A DNA stretch of 64,000 nucleotides from Candidatus [Bacteroides] periocalifornicus (GTDB lineage: Bacteria > Bacteroidota > Bacteroidia > Bacteroidales > CAJPTX01): NCBI GenBank assembly GCA_001421095.1, contig LIIK01000002.1, positions 59,723 to 123,722 on the forward strand, written 5' to 3'. Numbering within the stretch: position 1 is the first letter of the stretch; every line of letters begins with the position of its first letter. Below are positions 25,327 through 35,787 of this stretch, in pieces. The translations under genes and the position numbers were made by a program. The notes below the pieces were generated by a model. It was given only the letters and a program-made list of their open reading frames with translations, was not told the DNA's origin and searched no databases.

Positions 25327-27765
25327 ATGCGCACGCCTATCCTAACCCTCGTCCTACTGCTCAGCTGCCTGGTTACCACAGGGCAGCAGGTGCTGGTTAG
25401 GGGGCGGATTGTCGCACCAGATGGGGCCCCCATACCTTTTGCAACGATAGCAGGGCCCAGCAGCGGGCATGGGACGCAGGCCGATAGTGCGGGGACTTTT
25501 AGGCTTATGGCGGAGGGAAGGGGAACTATAACCCTACAAATCAACAGCATAGGATACCACAGGCTGGACACCACCATCACGCTGGGCGAACCACAGCTAC
25601 TGGTTCTTACCCTACACCCCGATACCGTAGATATCGCCTCGGTGCAAATACAGGGCAATGCAACCGCGATCCCCACGCTGCAGCGCATAGCGGCTGCGAA
25701 AATCGGCACGCTCCCTGTAAGCACAGGGGGGGTGGAGGCGCTGCTGAAAATGCTCCCGGGCGTGTCTGCCCGCAATGAGCTATCGTACCAGTACTCGGTA
25801 CGCGGAGGATCGTTTGATGAGAACCTGGTCTACATCGATGGATTAGAGATCTACCGCCCCAGCCTTATCCGCTCGGGAAACCAAGAGGGGCTATCGGCCA
25901 TAAACCCCGATATGGTGGAGAGCCTCGACTTTTCGGCAGGGGGATTCCCGGCCAACTACGGCGATAGGCTGTCGTCTGTGCTGAGCATCCGCTATCGGCA
26001 TCCCACGGCCTTCCGGGCCAAGCTTACCGCCGGGCTCCATGAGAGCCGAGCCACCGTAGAGGGGGCACACACCACTGTCCCCATCCAGGCTATAGCCAGC
26101 GTGCGGTATAAGGACACCCGCCTGCTACTGCAGTCTACCGACACCAAGGGCGACTACCGTCCCAGCTACCTCGATGCCCAGGCTAAGCTCTACTGGCAGC
26201 CAACAAGCAGGTTGGAATTCAGCCTGATGGGGGGGATCGCAAGGAATGCCTACGCTTTCACCCCCACCGAGAAGCAAACGGTGCTGGGCGCGCTCACCAG
26301 CAATTTCATGGCGCTCAACGTCTACTACGAAGGGCAGGAGCGCGATACATACCTCAACGGATTCTGCCAGCTGGCGGGCGATCTCATGGTTTCAGACCGC
26401 TTGAAATTCAGCCTGCAAGCCGACTACAGCTATCTGCACGAACGGGAGACCTACGACATTCTGGCAGAATACTGGCTAAGCGAGGTGGAAAGCGGCAAAG
26501 GGAGCACCAATCCTAATGATAGCACGGCGAATGTGGGGATAGGCGGCAGCCTAGCCCATGCCAGAAACTACCTGAGGGGACGCATAATCGGGCTTACGGC
26601 CAAAGCAGAGTACAAACTGGGGGCACATACGCTAGAGGTGGGGATACGCACGCAGCAGCGCACCCTAGCCCACAGCCTCCAAGAGTGGGAATTGCTCGAC
26701 AGCGCTGGCTACACGCTGCCGAACCATGAACTGGCATTCTCAGACCGTGGCACTATACGTGGCCGAGCCTCGCTGCAGATGCACCATTCGGCGGCCTACT
26801 GCATGGGAACGCTCCGCTACGCGCTGGGGTTGGGCAGCCTTACCATCACGCCCGGGGTACGGATTAGCATGCGCGAGGCTGGGCGGCAGCTCCGCGTAAG
26901 CCCAAGAGGTACTGTAACCTTTACGCCGCGCTCCATCCCAAACCTGAATCTCTACCTGGCTGGAGGGCTGTACTACCAATATCCCCTCTACCGAGAGCTG
27001 CGCGATCGCCGGGGCACTCTGCATCCTAACCTACGCCCACAGCGCGCAGTACACGCCGTGGTGGGCTACAGGCAAAGCCTCCTCCTGGCCAGCAGCATCC
27101 CCCTACAGCTACAGGCCGAGGTCTACGCCAAATGGATCCAACACCTCATTCCCTACACCATCAATAACCTCCAGCTGCAATATGAGGCCGAGCCCGCAGG
27201 CCAAGGCTCCATATACGGGCTAGATCTGCGCGCCAATGCGGAGCTGGCCCCAGGTGTAGAGTCGTGGCTGAGCCTCAGCGTGCTGCGCGCCCAAATGGAG
27301 CTAACCCGACCTCTCAGGAATGGCGGGCGAACCGGGCGGTTGCATAGCCCATTCCCCATGCCGAGCGACCAGCTATTCTCCGGCGCGCTCTTCCTGCAAG
27401 ACTACATCCCCGGGCTGGAATTCCTGCGCGTTCACCTCACTGGGCATCTCTCCCTAGGTATACCTTTCTCCCCTCCGAATGCCAACTACGGCGAATGGGC
27501 GCGTATGCCTAGCTACAGGCGGGTAGACATAGGTTTTACCACGGTGCTCAAGGATAACACCTACAGCCTGCGCTGGCTGAAGAATATCGGTTGGCTACGC
27601 GAATTCACCGCAACGGTGGAGGTGCTCAACCTGCTCGACATTGCAAATACGGCCTCCTACCTGTGGGTGCAAATTCCCAGTGCCCAAGGGGGACGCATGC
27701 GGCTTGCCGTGCCAAACTACCTTACCGCACGGGGAGGAAATATCAGGGTATCGCTGGGCTTCTAG
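25327..27765 (+). CDS. TonB-dependent receptor with carboxypeptidase-like N-terminal domain
   Basis: 812 residues. A signal peptide (to T-T-G-Q-Q) precedes a CarboxypepD-reg-like domain (A-P-D-G-A-P-I-P-F-A-T-I) and a plug domain (L-L-K-M-L-P-G-V-S-A-R-N-E-L, S-V-R-G-G-S-F-D-E-N-L-V-Y-I-D-G). The barrel ends in V-S-L-G-F, with the terminal aromatic needed for BAM assembly. It is not a SusC homolog, since it lacks the SusC signature and length. Ligand unknown. The stop codon lies within a short hairpin followed by a T9 tract. Confidence 0.88.
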   Translation: MRTPILTLVLLLSCLVTTGQQVLVRGRIVAPDGAPIPFATIAGPSSGHGTQADSAGTFRLMAEGRGTITLQINSIGYHRLDTTITLGEPQLLVLTLHPDTVDIASVQIQGNATAIPTLQRIAAAKIGTLPVSTGGVEALLKMLPGVSARNELSYQYSVRGGSFDENLVYIDGLEIYRPSLIRSGNQEGLSAINPDMVESLDFSAGGFPANYGDRLSSVLSIRYRHPTAFRAKLTAGLHESRATVEGAHTTVPIQAIASVRYKDTRLLLQSTDTKGDYRPSYLDAQAKLYWQPTSRLEFSLMGGIARNAYAFTPTEKQTVLGALTSNFMALNVYYEGQERDTYLNGFCQLAGDLMVSDRLKFSLQADYSYLHERETYDILAEYWLSEVESGKGSTNPNDSTANVGIGGSLAHARNYLRGRIIGLTAKAEYKLGAHTLEVGIRTQQRTLAHSLQEWELLDSAGYTLPNHELAFSDRGTIRGRASLQMHHSAAYCMGTLRYALGLGSLTITPGVRISMREAGRQLRVSPRGTVTFTPRSIPNLNLYLAGGLYYQYPLYRELRDRRGTLHPNLRPQRAVHAVVGYRQSLLLASSIPLQLQAEVYAKWIQHLIPYTINNLQLQYEAEPAGQGSIYGLDLRANAELAPGVESWLSLSVLRAQMELTRPLRNGGRTGRLHSPFPMPSDQLFSGALFLQDYIPGLEFLRVHLTGHLSLGIPFSPPNANYGEWARMPSYRRVDIGFTTVLKDNTYSLRWLKNIGWLREFTATVEVLNLLDIANTASYLWVQIPSAQGGRMRLAVPNYLTARGGNIRVSLGF

Positions 27766-27782
27766 CCCCTAATTTTTTTTTA
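27757..27782 (+). terminator. Probable terminator overlapping the receptor stop codon
   Basis: A 5-bp stem GGGCT/AGCCC with a 3-base loop contains the TAG stop and is followed closely by nine T. The stem is short. Confidence 0.5.
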
Positions 27783-27812
27783 GGCGGATAGAGAAACGGG
27801 ATGAACAAGCGA

Positions 27813-28055
27813 AGACCTCTGCAAGACCGGCATAAACGATGCGGTATTGCTAGGGTGAGCGGCCGAGGGTGGCAGGCAACTTGCGGGTAGGCGGGCACTC
27901 GCGTTGCTCGGCACCGCCCCTACCAAGATCGTAAGAGCAAATCTCGCCAATTGATAGAAATGGATTTCTTTGCTGCAGGACCCGCATAAACGATGCGGCA
28001 TCGCCCCTTCCAAGAGCGAAGTAGAAAATCTTGCAAAGTCCTCTTGGTATACTTT
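27813..28055 (+). mobile_element. Degenerate or nested MITE-like remnants
   Basis: AGACCTCTGCAAGACC starts at 27813. The segment GCATAAACGATGCGG occurs twice (about 27830 and 27984), each followed by similar bases, as in the left end of the 35788 element. A right-end-like CTTGCAAAGTCCTCTT is near 28030-28045. This looks like two eroded left ends, perhaps one element inserted next to another. No gene is seen from 27783 to 28162. Confidence 0.5.
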
Positions 28056-28162
28056 TTGCAAGGGGGATACGTTAGATAGAGGGTTAGGAGTGCGAAGAAT
28101 GCTCCAGAAAGCTACGCTCCGCAAGCCTAGAAGGATTCACAACCCGAGAAAACGTTTGACTA

Positions 28163-29425
28163 ATGGCAATGCGCTTGGTGCTCTACGATGGCGGACTTTG
28201 GCAGAGTCTACTGCCCCTTACCTACCTGAAGGCTGTAGGAGCTCTACGGTTAGGCATAGGGACTCTGGCCGAGGCATGGCAGCGCGCGCTGAATGCTGAT
28301 TCGGTAGCCTTTGCCACGCAAGAGCACCTGCATTCGCTCTACCCTACCGATGGTACAAACGCTGGCGAACGCCTCTATCTACTTGGGGGGCTGCTGCCCA
28401 ATAACGAATTGCTAAAGGCGGTGCAAAACCTGCCAACTGGTGCCGTGCTATGCCATAATGGCCATATTCTTGCCATTCGGTCACAGCAGCCCATCCCTAT
28501 GGATGAAGGCGGCAGGCCTAAACTGAGCGCTGGAGAGCCCTGCAACATCGGGGAAGAGGAAGCCAGCTCCCTAGCGTTCAAGGAGTTCAAGGGCGAGGTA
28601 GACATTATCGAACATCCCTGGGATCTATTCCTACGCTGTGGGCAGGCCATAGCATGGGACTACAACGCGCTTACAGCTGGGCAAAGTTCACAGCCCGTAA
28701 GCCACACCGTGAGGGTGATTGGGCTGGGAGGTGTATTCCTTGCGCCTGGAGCCGTGGCAGAATGCTGCACCCTCAACACCACCGAGGGCCCCATATACCT
28801 AGGGGCAGGCAGCGAGATCATGGAGGGATGCCACATCCGCGGGCCACTCGCGTTAGGTGAGGGCGCCACCCTGAAAATGGGCGCAAAAATCTACGGGCCT
28901 ACCTCTATAGGTCCCCATTGCAAAGTTGGAGGCGAGGTGAGCAACTGCGTGGTAATGGAATACAGCAATAAGGGGCACGATGGTTTCATAGGCAATTCTG
29001 TGCTGGGCAGCTGGTGCAATCTGGGGGCCGACACCAACAGCTCAAACCTGAAAAACACCTACGACAAGGTGAAAGTGTGGAGTATAGCCGAATCCCGATT
29101 CGTGCAGACTGGGCTCCAGTTCTGCGGGCTGCTGATGGGTGACCACTCCAAAACGGGTATCAACACCATGCTGAACACGGGGACGGTGGTGGGGGCCTTC
29201 TGCAATGTATACGGCGATGGATTCCCACGGGTATGGATTCCCTCTTTCTCCTGGGGAGGCGCGCAGGGGCTGAGTGAACACCCTCTGGCACGCGCCTTGG
29301 GTACTGCCGAGGCTATGATGGCGCGTCGGCATGTACAGCTATCCCCTCCCATTCGGCAGGCTGTGGAAGCTGTGCATCGGCTTACGGAAAATGAACGTCC
29401 GCATGGGCAATTGAACAAAGCGTAG
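28163..29425 (+). CDS. GlmU-like putative sugar nucleotidyltransferase with left-handed beta-helix
   Basis: 420 residues. The first ~180 residues resemble the Bacteroidota GlmU-family N-terminal domain (L-V-L-Y-D-G), not a full classical nucleotidyltransferase. The middle has hexapeptide repeats typical of a left-handed parallel beta-helix (I-Y-L-G-A-G-S-E-I-M-E-G, G-A-K-I-Y-G-P-T-S-I-G-P-H-C), followed by G-D-H-S-K-T-G-I-N-T-M-L-N-T-G-T-V-V-G, a conserved acyltransferase-like segment. Activity on a sugar-1-phosphate is inferred from family only. A second ATG six bases downstream (28169) is an alternative start. Confidence 0.82.
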   Translation: MAMRLVLYDGGLWQSLLPLTYLKAVGALRLGIGTLAEAWQRALNADSVAFATQEHLHSLYPTDGTNAGERLYLLGGLLPNNELLKAVQNLPTGAVLCHNGHILAIRSQQPIPMDEGGRPKLSAGEPCNIGEEEASSLAFKEFKGEVDIIEHPWDLFLRCGQAIAWDYNALTAGQSSQPVSHTVRVIGLGGVFLAPGAVAECCTLNTTEGPIYLGAGSEIMEGCHIRGPLALGEGATLKMGAKIYGPTSIGPHCKVGGEVSNCVVMEYSNKGHDGFIGNSVLGSWCNLGADTNSSNLKNTYDKVKVWSIAESRFVQTGLQFCGLLMGDHSKTGINTMLNTGTVVGAFCNVYGDGFPRVWIPSFSWGGAQGLSEHPLARALGTAEAMMARRHVQLSPPIRQAVEAVHRLTENERPHGQLNKA

Positions 29426-29717
29426 ATCGGCAACGTTAAAGCTAACTGAATGTATCCCAGAGTAGGAATAGCCCACAGCAGGCAAATCCTACAACGGTTC
29501 TGTTTGAATATAATGCTAATAGGATTCTCCCTCTCATGCCCTTGGTGCGCGTAGACCTCACAGTGAAGAATCCCACCGAAATGTCTACCATCTACGAGCG
29601 CAAGGGGCTGCAATGATGCTATACGTCAATCGCTAAGGGGATTATTCTCCACTTTGAGGGTGATATAAATTCCATGCAAGTATAGAATCCATTCAAGAGG
29701 GCTAACAACGGAGTGTA

Positions 29718-32243
29718 ATGGCGATGGAAGAGAATAAACTAGGGCTAGTATTTCGCGGTGCGGCAGAGGAAGAGCTGGACAACGTGGGGAATCTGATTTT
29801 CACCTCCATGCGCCAGCGCGACCGTTCGGCCACTCTGCCAGAGATCCCGACGGTGCTACCGCTCATAGAGCTCCGAAACAACGTATTCTTCCCGAATACC
29901 TTCATCCCAGTGCTGATAGGCCGTCGGCGGACTCGGCTGTTGGTAGACGACCTCCCGGGTGAGAATTCGCTCCTGGCGGTGGTGGCCCAGCGCAATTCGA
30001 GCGACGAGAATCCGACCAAGGAAGGGCTCTACCGTGTGGGTACACTGGCCAGCGTGGTGAAGGTGATGCACGATGATGACAAGGGGCGTATAACCCTTGT
30101 GCTAGAGGGACTCTCGCGCATTCGGATTGAGGATTTCGTAAGCGAGAAACCCTACTTCAAAATCCACTGGAGCGAGCTGCCCGATAAGCAAGAACTGCCC
30201 GATAACAACGATGCCGTGGCCTTTAGGCAGGTGCTGCTAGAGAAGGTGGAACGCTTCATGGGGCTAACCCACACCCTAGAGATGCGCGTGCTGCAGGAAA
30301 TGGACAGGACGAACCTCTCCATCTTCTTCCGCTACCTGGTGATGAACATGGGCATCGAAACCCGCGAGAAGCAGCTCCTTCTAGAGTGCGATAGCGAGCA
30401 GGTGCGCATGGAGCGGCTCATGCACATTGTAAACCGCGAAATTCAGGTGCTGGAGCTCCGCGAAGAGATCCAAGAGCGTACTCGGCAAAATCTGGATAAG
30501 CAGCAGCGAGAATTCATACTACAGCAGCAGATGCGCACCATACAGGATGAGCTGGGGGAGGATGACGAAGATAACGATGCGGAAAAATTCACCGCGCTGG
30601 GCAAAAAGCTAAAACTCACCGAGAGCGTGCGTGAATCGTTCGACCGAGAGGTGAATCGCCTGCGGAAGATGAATCCCATGTCGCCAGATTACCAAACGCA
30701 ATCATCTTACCTACAGCTTTTTGTAGAGCTTCCCTGGGGGGTGTACACCAAGGATAACTACAACCTGGAGCGTGCGCGAAAAATTCTGGATAAAGACCAC
30801 TACGGGCTAGAGCAGGTGAAAGAGCGTATCCTAGAATTCCTGGCAGTACTTAAGCTGCGGAAGGATCTGAAATCGCCCATCATCTGCCTGTACGGGCCTC
30901 CCGGCGTGGGGAAAACCTCGCTGGGGAAATCCATAGCTGCTGCGCTCGGACGGAAGTACATCCGGATGTCGCTAGGCGGCATGCACGACGAGAGCGAGAT
31001 TCGTGGGCATCGTCGGACCTACGTTGGGGCTATGCCTGGGCGGATAATCCAGAATCTCAGGAAAGCGAAAAGCTCTAACCCGGTATTCATCCTCGACGAG
31101 GTAGATAAGCTCTCGGCAAGCAATGTGGGCGACCCTGCGGCAGCACTGCTAGAGGTGCTCGACCCTGCGCAAAATTCCACTTTTGCCGATAACTACCTTG
31201 AAGTGGAGTATGACCTCTCGCACGTTCTCTTTATCACCACGGCCAATGACGTAAGCGCCATTCCTGCGCCACTGCGAGATCGTATGGAGATGATAGAGGT
31301 AACGGGCTACCTGGTAGAGGAAAAGATGGCTATTGCCGAACACCACCTGATTCCCGACCAGATAAAAGAGCATGGTTTGAAGAAGGGGCAGTTCCAGCTA
31401 GACCCCGACCTCGTACTCCGTGTGGTGCAAGACTACACGCGAGAGAGCGGGGTGCGCCACCTCAACCAACTCATCGGCAAATTGGTACGGCAGCAGGCCA
31501 AACGGGTGGCGATGAATGAGAAATTCAACAAGCACCTTACGCTTGCAGACATCAGGGAGCGTCTGGGCGCGCCTCGCTTCACGAATGAAGAGGTTGGCAG
31601 CATTGCGACCCCTGGCGTGGCTGTAGGAATGGCCTGGACGCAGGTGGGGGGCGAGATTCTCTACGTTGAAACCAGCGTCTCTGAGGGAAAGGGATCGCTA
31701 ACCATAACGGGGAATCTAGGCGATGTGATGAAGGAGAGCGCCACCATAGCGCTGCAATGGGTACAGGCCAACGCTAAGGAACTCGGGATAGATCCGGCCC
31801 GTTTTGAGAAGAGCCATATCCATATCCATGTACCCGAGGGGGCAATACCTAAAGATGGACCATCGGCGGGAATCACAATGGTGACCTCGCTCGTATCGGC
31901 CTTCACCGGCAAAGCTCCCCAAGCAGGGCTCTCCATGACGGGTGAAATAACCCTACGTGGTAAAGTGCTCGCTGTAGGCGGTATAAAGGAGAAGATTCTC
32001 GCGGCAAAACGCGCCAACATCAGCCGTATAGTGCTACCTGCCGATAACAAGCGAGACATAGAGGAGATAAAGCCCGAATACGTGAAGGGATTGACATTCA
32101 GCTACGTGAAAACAATAGACGAGGTGATTGCCATAGCCTTTGGCGATGCTAAAATCCCAAAGGAGTCCCCACGCGAGGGTCTTGAAGGAATACCGATGCC
32201 ACTCGGGACAACGACTTATCCCACAAGTCGTCCCGTAATCTAG
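29718..32243 (+). CDS. lon: ATP-dependent protease Lon
   Basis: 841 residues. The N-terminal LON substrate-binding domain (P-L-I-E-L-R-N-N-V-F-F-P) is followed by the coiled-coil region, AAA+ module with Walker A G-P-P-G-V-G-K-T (393-400) and Walker B I-L-D-E-V-D-K, and the protease domain with the Ser716 (D-G-P-S-A-G-I) / Lys759 (G-I-K-E-K) dyad. The Ser-Lys spacing of 43 equals that of E. coli Lon. It degrades damaged and regulatory proteins in the cytoplasm. A hairpin overlaps the last codons (32204-32235) and could modulate read-through into kdsD 17 bases downstream. I saw no promoter element upstream. Confidence 0.97.
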   Translation: MAMEENKLGLVFRGAAEEELDNVGNLIFTSMRQRDRSATLPEIPTVLPLIELRNNVFFPNTFIPVLIGRRRTRLLVDDLPGENSLLAVVAQRNSSDENPTKEGLYRVGTLASVVKVMHDDDKGRITLVLEGLSRIRIEDFVSEKPYFKIHWSELPDKQELPDNNDAVAFRQVLLEKVERFMGLTHTLEMRVLQEMDRTNLSIFFRYLVMNMGIETREKQLLLECDSEQVRMERLMHIVNREIQVLELREEIQERTRQNLDKQQREFILQQQMRTIQDELGEDDEDNDAEKFTALGKKLKLTESVRESFDREVNRLRKMNPMSPDYQTQSSYLQLFVELPWGVYTKDNYNLERARKILDKDHYGLEQVKERILEFLAVLKLRKDLKSPIICLYGPPGVGKTSLGKSIAAALGRKYIRMSLGGMHDESEIRGHRRTYVGAMPGRIIQNLRKAKSSNPVFILDEVDKLSASNVGDPAAALLEVLDPAQNSTFADNYLEVEYDLSHVLFITTANDVSAIPAPLRDRMEMIEVTGYLVEEKMAIAEHHLIPDQIKEHGLKKGQFQLDPDLVLRVVQDYTRESGVRHLNQLIGKLVRQQAKRVAMNEKFNKHLTLADIRERLGAPRFTNEEVGSIATPGVAVGMAWTQVGGEILYVETSVSEGKGSLTITGNLGDVMKESATIALQWVQANAKELGIDPARFEKSHIHIHVPEGAIPKDGPSAGITMVTSLVSAFTGKAPQAGLSMTGEITLRGKVLAVGGIKEKILAAKRANISRIVLPADNKRDIEEIKPEYVKGLTFSYVKTIDEVIAIAFGDAKIPKESPREGLEGIPMPLGTTTYPTSRPVI

Positions 32244-32260
32244 CAGTAGGAGGAAAAAGG

Positions 32261-33247
32261 ATGTACAGCCCCCCCCAGTCTCTAGACAACGAGGCAATAC
32301 TGGCGCTGGCTCGGCAAACCATAGGCACGGAGGCCGCAGCGGTACAACAGCTCATCAGCGGGCTCGATGCTGGCTTTGCAGAGGCAGTACGTGTGCTACT
32401 GCAGATGGAAGGGCGCGCCATAGTGACGGGTATCGGCAAAAGCGCCATCATAGCCCAGAAGATTGTGGCAACGTTCAACTCTACGGGAACTCCGGCCGTT
32501 TTCATGCACGCTGCCGACGCCATACACGGCGACCTCGGGATTATCCAGCCTGGCGATGTGGTGGTCTGCCTTTCAAAGAGCGGTACTACACCAGAGATCA
32601 AGGTGCTAGTCCCTCTCATTAAAATGATGGGTAGCAAGCTTATAGCCATCGTATCGAATGTAGAGAGCTACCTAGCCCAGCAGGCAGATTTCGTGGTGCG
32701 AGCCACGGTTGAGCAAGAAGCCTGCCCCAATAACCTCGCCCCCACCAGCAGTACTACCACCCAGCTTGTAATGGGCGATGCCTTGGCTATATGCCTGCTC
32801 AAAGCGAGGGGATTTACTCCGCAGGATTTCGCAAAGTACCACCCTGGCGGTGCGCTCGGCAAACGGCTCTACCTACGAGTGGAGGATGTAATCAACCCTA
32901 ACGTAAAGCCCCGAGTAGCACCCAATAGCTCGCTGGAGGAGGTGATACTCTCCATATCATCTAACCTCCTGGGGGCAACGGCGGTACTCGATGGTGACAG
33001 GATTGTTGGCATAGTAACCGATGGCGACCTCCGCCGTCTACTCCAGCGTACCCACAGCATTACGGGTGTGGTAGCCTCCGATGTCATGGGACATTCCCCA
33101 AAAACTATAGAGGCAGAAGCGCTCGCCATAGATGCCTTCAACCTGATGGAACGGTACAAAATCACCCAACTCCTAGTAACAGACCAAGGGCGGTATGCGG
33201 GCATGGTGCACGTGCACGATCTGCTACGAGAAGGGATCGTCGGGTAA
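32261..33247 (+). CDS. kdsD: Arabinose-5-phosphate isomerase (KpsF/GutQ family)
   Basis: 328 residues. A SIS domain (G-K-S-A-I-I-A-Q-K near 53-61; L-S-K-S-G-T-T-P-E) binds the sugar phosphate, and the motif S-T-T-T-Q-L-V-M-G-D-A-L-A is typical of the family. Two CBS repeats fill the C-terminus (about 205-325). It converts ribulose-5-phosphate to arabinose-5-phosphate, the first committed step of Kdo synthesis. KdsC, the phosphatase of the pathway, is 9 kb upstream. It is probably co-transcribed with lon and the DUF5686 gene. Confidence 0.93.
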   Translation: MYSPPQSLDNEAILALARQTIGTEAAAVQQLISGLDAGFAEAVRVLLQMEGRAIVTGIGKSAIIAQKIVATFNSTGTPAVFMHAADAIHGDLGIIQPGDVVVCLSKSGTTPEIKVLVPLIKMMGSKLIAIVSNVESYLAQQADFVVRATVEQEACPNNLAPTSSTTTQLVMGDALAICLLKARGFTPQDFAKYHPGGALGKRLYLRVEDVINPNVKPRVAPNSSLEEVILSISSNLLGATAVLDGDRIVGIVTDGDLRRLLQRTHSITGVVASDVMGHSPKTIEAEALAIDAFNLMERYKITQLLVTDQGRYAGMVHVHDLLREGIVG

Positions 33248-33306
33248 GCCTACAACGCATGCTGCTATTGGAATCGAACGCCCCTTTTACTGCAAAGCAC
33301 AGCGTA

Positions 33307-35787
33307 ATGCGAAGGTGCGTGGCCTTGGCCATGTGCCTTTTGCTATATCTAGCAGTTGGACAACATGCTGCGCTCGGGCAGAAAACGCGTATCAAAGGTC
33401 TGGTGACTGATAGCGCCACAAGCCTACCCATCCCCTTTGCCAGCCTGAGCCTGAAGGGATCTACCGCCGGCACTATAACCACAGATCTGGGTACCTACGT
33501 GCTAGAAACCCGTCAACCGGGCGATACGCTGGTGATTGCCTGCGTGGGCTACTACCCTAAAACCGCAAGGATAAAGCCTGGGCATTTCCAAGAGCTGAAC
33601 ATTTCCCTTGCCCCCCAAACAATAGACATGGAGGAGGTGGTGGTGCGCCCTGATAGAAATCCTGCCCTCCGGATGCATGATAGTATAGTGGCGCATAAGC
33701 CCCTGAATAACCCAGACCGTCTCGAATCCTACAGCGCCCGCGTCTATAATCGGCTGGAGATAGACCTAAGCCGTGTAGACACCGCCCTTTTCCGCAAGGG
33801 GGCTATGAAGCAGCTCGCCTTTGTAAAGAACCACCTCGACACCAACGCTTCCACTGGGAAGAGCTTTTTGCCGATCTTTATCACTGAGGCCATATCCCAG
33901 CACTACCATAGGCCTGGCGTAGGTGCAGACCGCGAGCTAATTCTCGCCTCTAAGCTCTCTGGCGTAGAGAATGAAGGGATGGCGGAGTTCACGGGTGCCA
34001 TGCGGCAGAAGTTTAACATCTATGATAACTACATCAGAATCTTCAACCAGGGGCTCATAAGCCCAATCAATGATAATGGTAAGCTGTTCTACGATTATTT
34101 CCTCGTAGATAGCGGAGTGCGCGCAGGACACTGGTGCTATCAGCTATCATTCAGACCCAAGCGGAAATACGAACCTTCATTTCGCGGGTATCTCTGGGTA
34201 GCCGATAGCTCTTACGCCTTGGTAGAGGCCAAGTATGAGCTGAGCAAGGAGGTGAACCTCAACTTTGTACACTATGTGAGCGGTGAGGAAAGCTACAGCG
34301 AGGTGAAACCTGGAGTGTGGTTTCCGAAGAGTAAGTATTTCTTTGCAGATATCAACATTGCCGAGCTGGGTATCGGGGCTTTTGGCCATAAAACCGTGGT
34401 TTACGATTCTGTCCGCTTGGATAGCGACGTGCCACGTTGGCTTGCCCGCGAGAACGCGCAAGTGGTGGTGGCAGACACGGCTCTCGATATGCGAGATGCC
34501 CTCTGGGATAGCATCCGTCCCCTCCCGCTCTCTGTTCGGGAGAAGGGGATCTACACCATGGTGGATTCTGTGAAACAGCTACCGCTCTACCGCACGGCCT
34601 ACGATCTCGGGCTCATGCTCACCGAATACTACTACCCCTTAGGCTGCATAGACCTCGGGCCGTACCAACGGCTGGTGAGCAAGAATCCGATAGAAGGGTG
34701 GCGCACGGTGCTAGGCATTCGCACGAACAAGAAGCTCACTCGGCACGTGCAGCTGGCCGCAATGGGGGCCTACGGATTCACCGATAAACGCTTCAAATGG
34801 CGAACCTCTGCCCTTTGGGTGGCCAAGAGGCACCCGTGGCGCACGCTAGAGGCGGCCTGGTGGCACGATATGGAACTGCTCGGGCGCAGCCCCCGCTCAC
34901 TCACGCAAGACAACATACTCACCACCATCCTTCGCGAGAAATGGAACTATCGGCTAACACTTGTCGATAGATTGAGCCTTACCTATTTCCACGAGTTTTG
35001 GAATGGGCTATCTGGGCAGATAATGCTAGAAACTCGGCGAATACATACTACGCCCTATGTAGAATTTGCTCGATCCTCGGGGCTCAAATACCCATTCATC
35101 AATGATGCGAGAGTGGAGGTAGAACTCAGATGGAAACACTTCGAAACCTTTATTACCAACACCTTTTATCGCAGAAGTCTGGGTAGCAACTACCCCGAAG
35201 TCCTGCTAGCCATAACGGGCGGACTGTGGCAACTTCCAGCACCGGCTCAACCAAACAGTTTCTCCACCACTCTACACCCCTACGGGCAAGTGCAACTAAC
35301 CCTACGGCAAAAGGTGCAACTCCCCCCCACTGGCTACTCTTGGATTCTACTAGAGGGCGGTGCTATAGTGGGCAGAGTCCCCTACCCCCTGCTAGAACTC
35401 CACGAGGGAAATCGTACTTACGCCATCAGACGGTTCGGTTTCAGCATGCTCGACTACTACGAATTCGCTAGCGACCGATGGATACAGCTACTCTGGGAAC
35501 ATCATTTCATGGGGCTGCTGTTCAACCATATTCCCTGGGTTCGACGCATCGGTCTACGAGAAGTGGTTTCAGGCAAAATGCTTGCGGGCACAGCGCGGTA
35601 TGGCAGTCTCCATTACTTCACTCCACCAGAGGGACTCGGCACTGTGGGGTGGAAACCCTACGCAGAGGTGAGCGCTGGGGTTGAGAATATATTCAAAGTG
35701 CTACGCATAGAGGCTGTATACCGATTCGGACACCTGTACACCCCAGGGCGCTGGGCCGTAAGAGCTGGACTCGCGCTACAATTCTAA
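33307..35787 (+). CDS. DUF5686 / carboxypeptidase-like regulatory domain outer membrane protein
   Basis: About 826 residues from ATG 33307, which begins a good signal peptide (M-R-R-C-V-A-L-A-M-C-L-L-L); ATG 33259 would add 16 hydrophilic residues. An N-terminal CarboxypepD-reg-like domain (T-D-S-A-T-S-L-P-I-P-F-A-S) precedes the large DUF5686 region, with many aromatic beta-strands consistent with an outer-membrane barrel and a final L-A-L-Q-F. The function of DUF5686 proteins is not known. It ends immediately before a MITE-like element, whose terminal repeat starts at the base after the stop. Confidence 0.82.
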   Translation: MRRCVALAMCLLLYLAVGQHAALGQKTRIKGLVTDSATSLPIPFASLSLKGSTAGTITTDLGTYVLETRQPGDTLVIACVGYYPKTARIKPGHFQELNISLAPQTIDMEEVVVRPDRNPALRMHDSIVAHKPLNNPDRLESYSARVYNRLEIDLSRVDTALFRKGAMKQLAFVKNHLDTNASTGKSFLPIFITEAISQHYHRPGVGADRELILASKLSGVENEGMAEFTGAMRQKFNIYDNYIRIFNQGLISPINDNGKLFYDYFLVDSGVRAGHWCYQLSFRPKRKYEPSFRGYLWVADSSYALVEAKYELSKEVNLNFVHYVSGEESYSEVKPGVWFPKSKYFFADINIAELGIGAFGHKTVVYDSVRLDSDVPRWLARENAQVVVADTALDMRDALWDSIRPLPLSVREKGIYTMVDSVKQLPLYRTAYDLGLMLTEYYYPLGCIDLGPYQRLVSKNPIEGWRTVLGIRTNKKLTRHVQLAAMGAYGFTDKRFKWRTSALWVAKRHPWRTLEAAWWHDMELLGRSPRSLTQDNILTTILREKWNYRLTLVDRLSLTYFHEFWNGLSGQIMLETRRIHTTPYVEFARSSGLKYPFINDARVEVELRWKHFETFITNTFYRRSLGSNYPEVLLAITGGLWQLPAPAQPNSFSTTLHPYGQVQLTLRQKVQLPPTGYSWILLEGGAIVGRVPYPLLELHEGNRTYAIRRFGFSMLDYYEFASDRWIQLLWEHHFMGLLFNHIPWVRRIGLREVVSGKMLAGTARYGSLHYFTPPEGLGTVGWKPYAEVSAGVENIFKVLRIEAVYRFGHLYTPGRWAVRAGLALQF

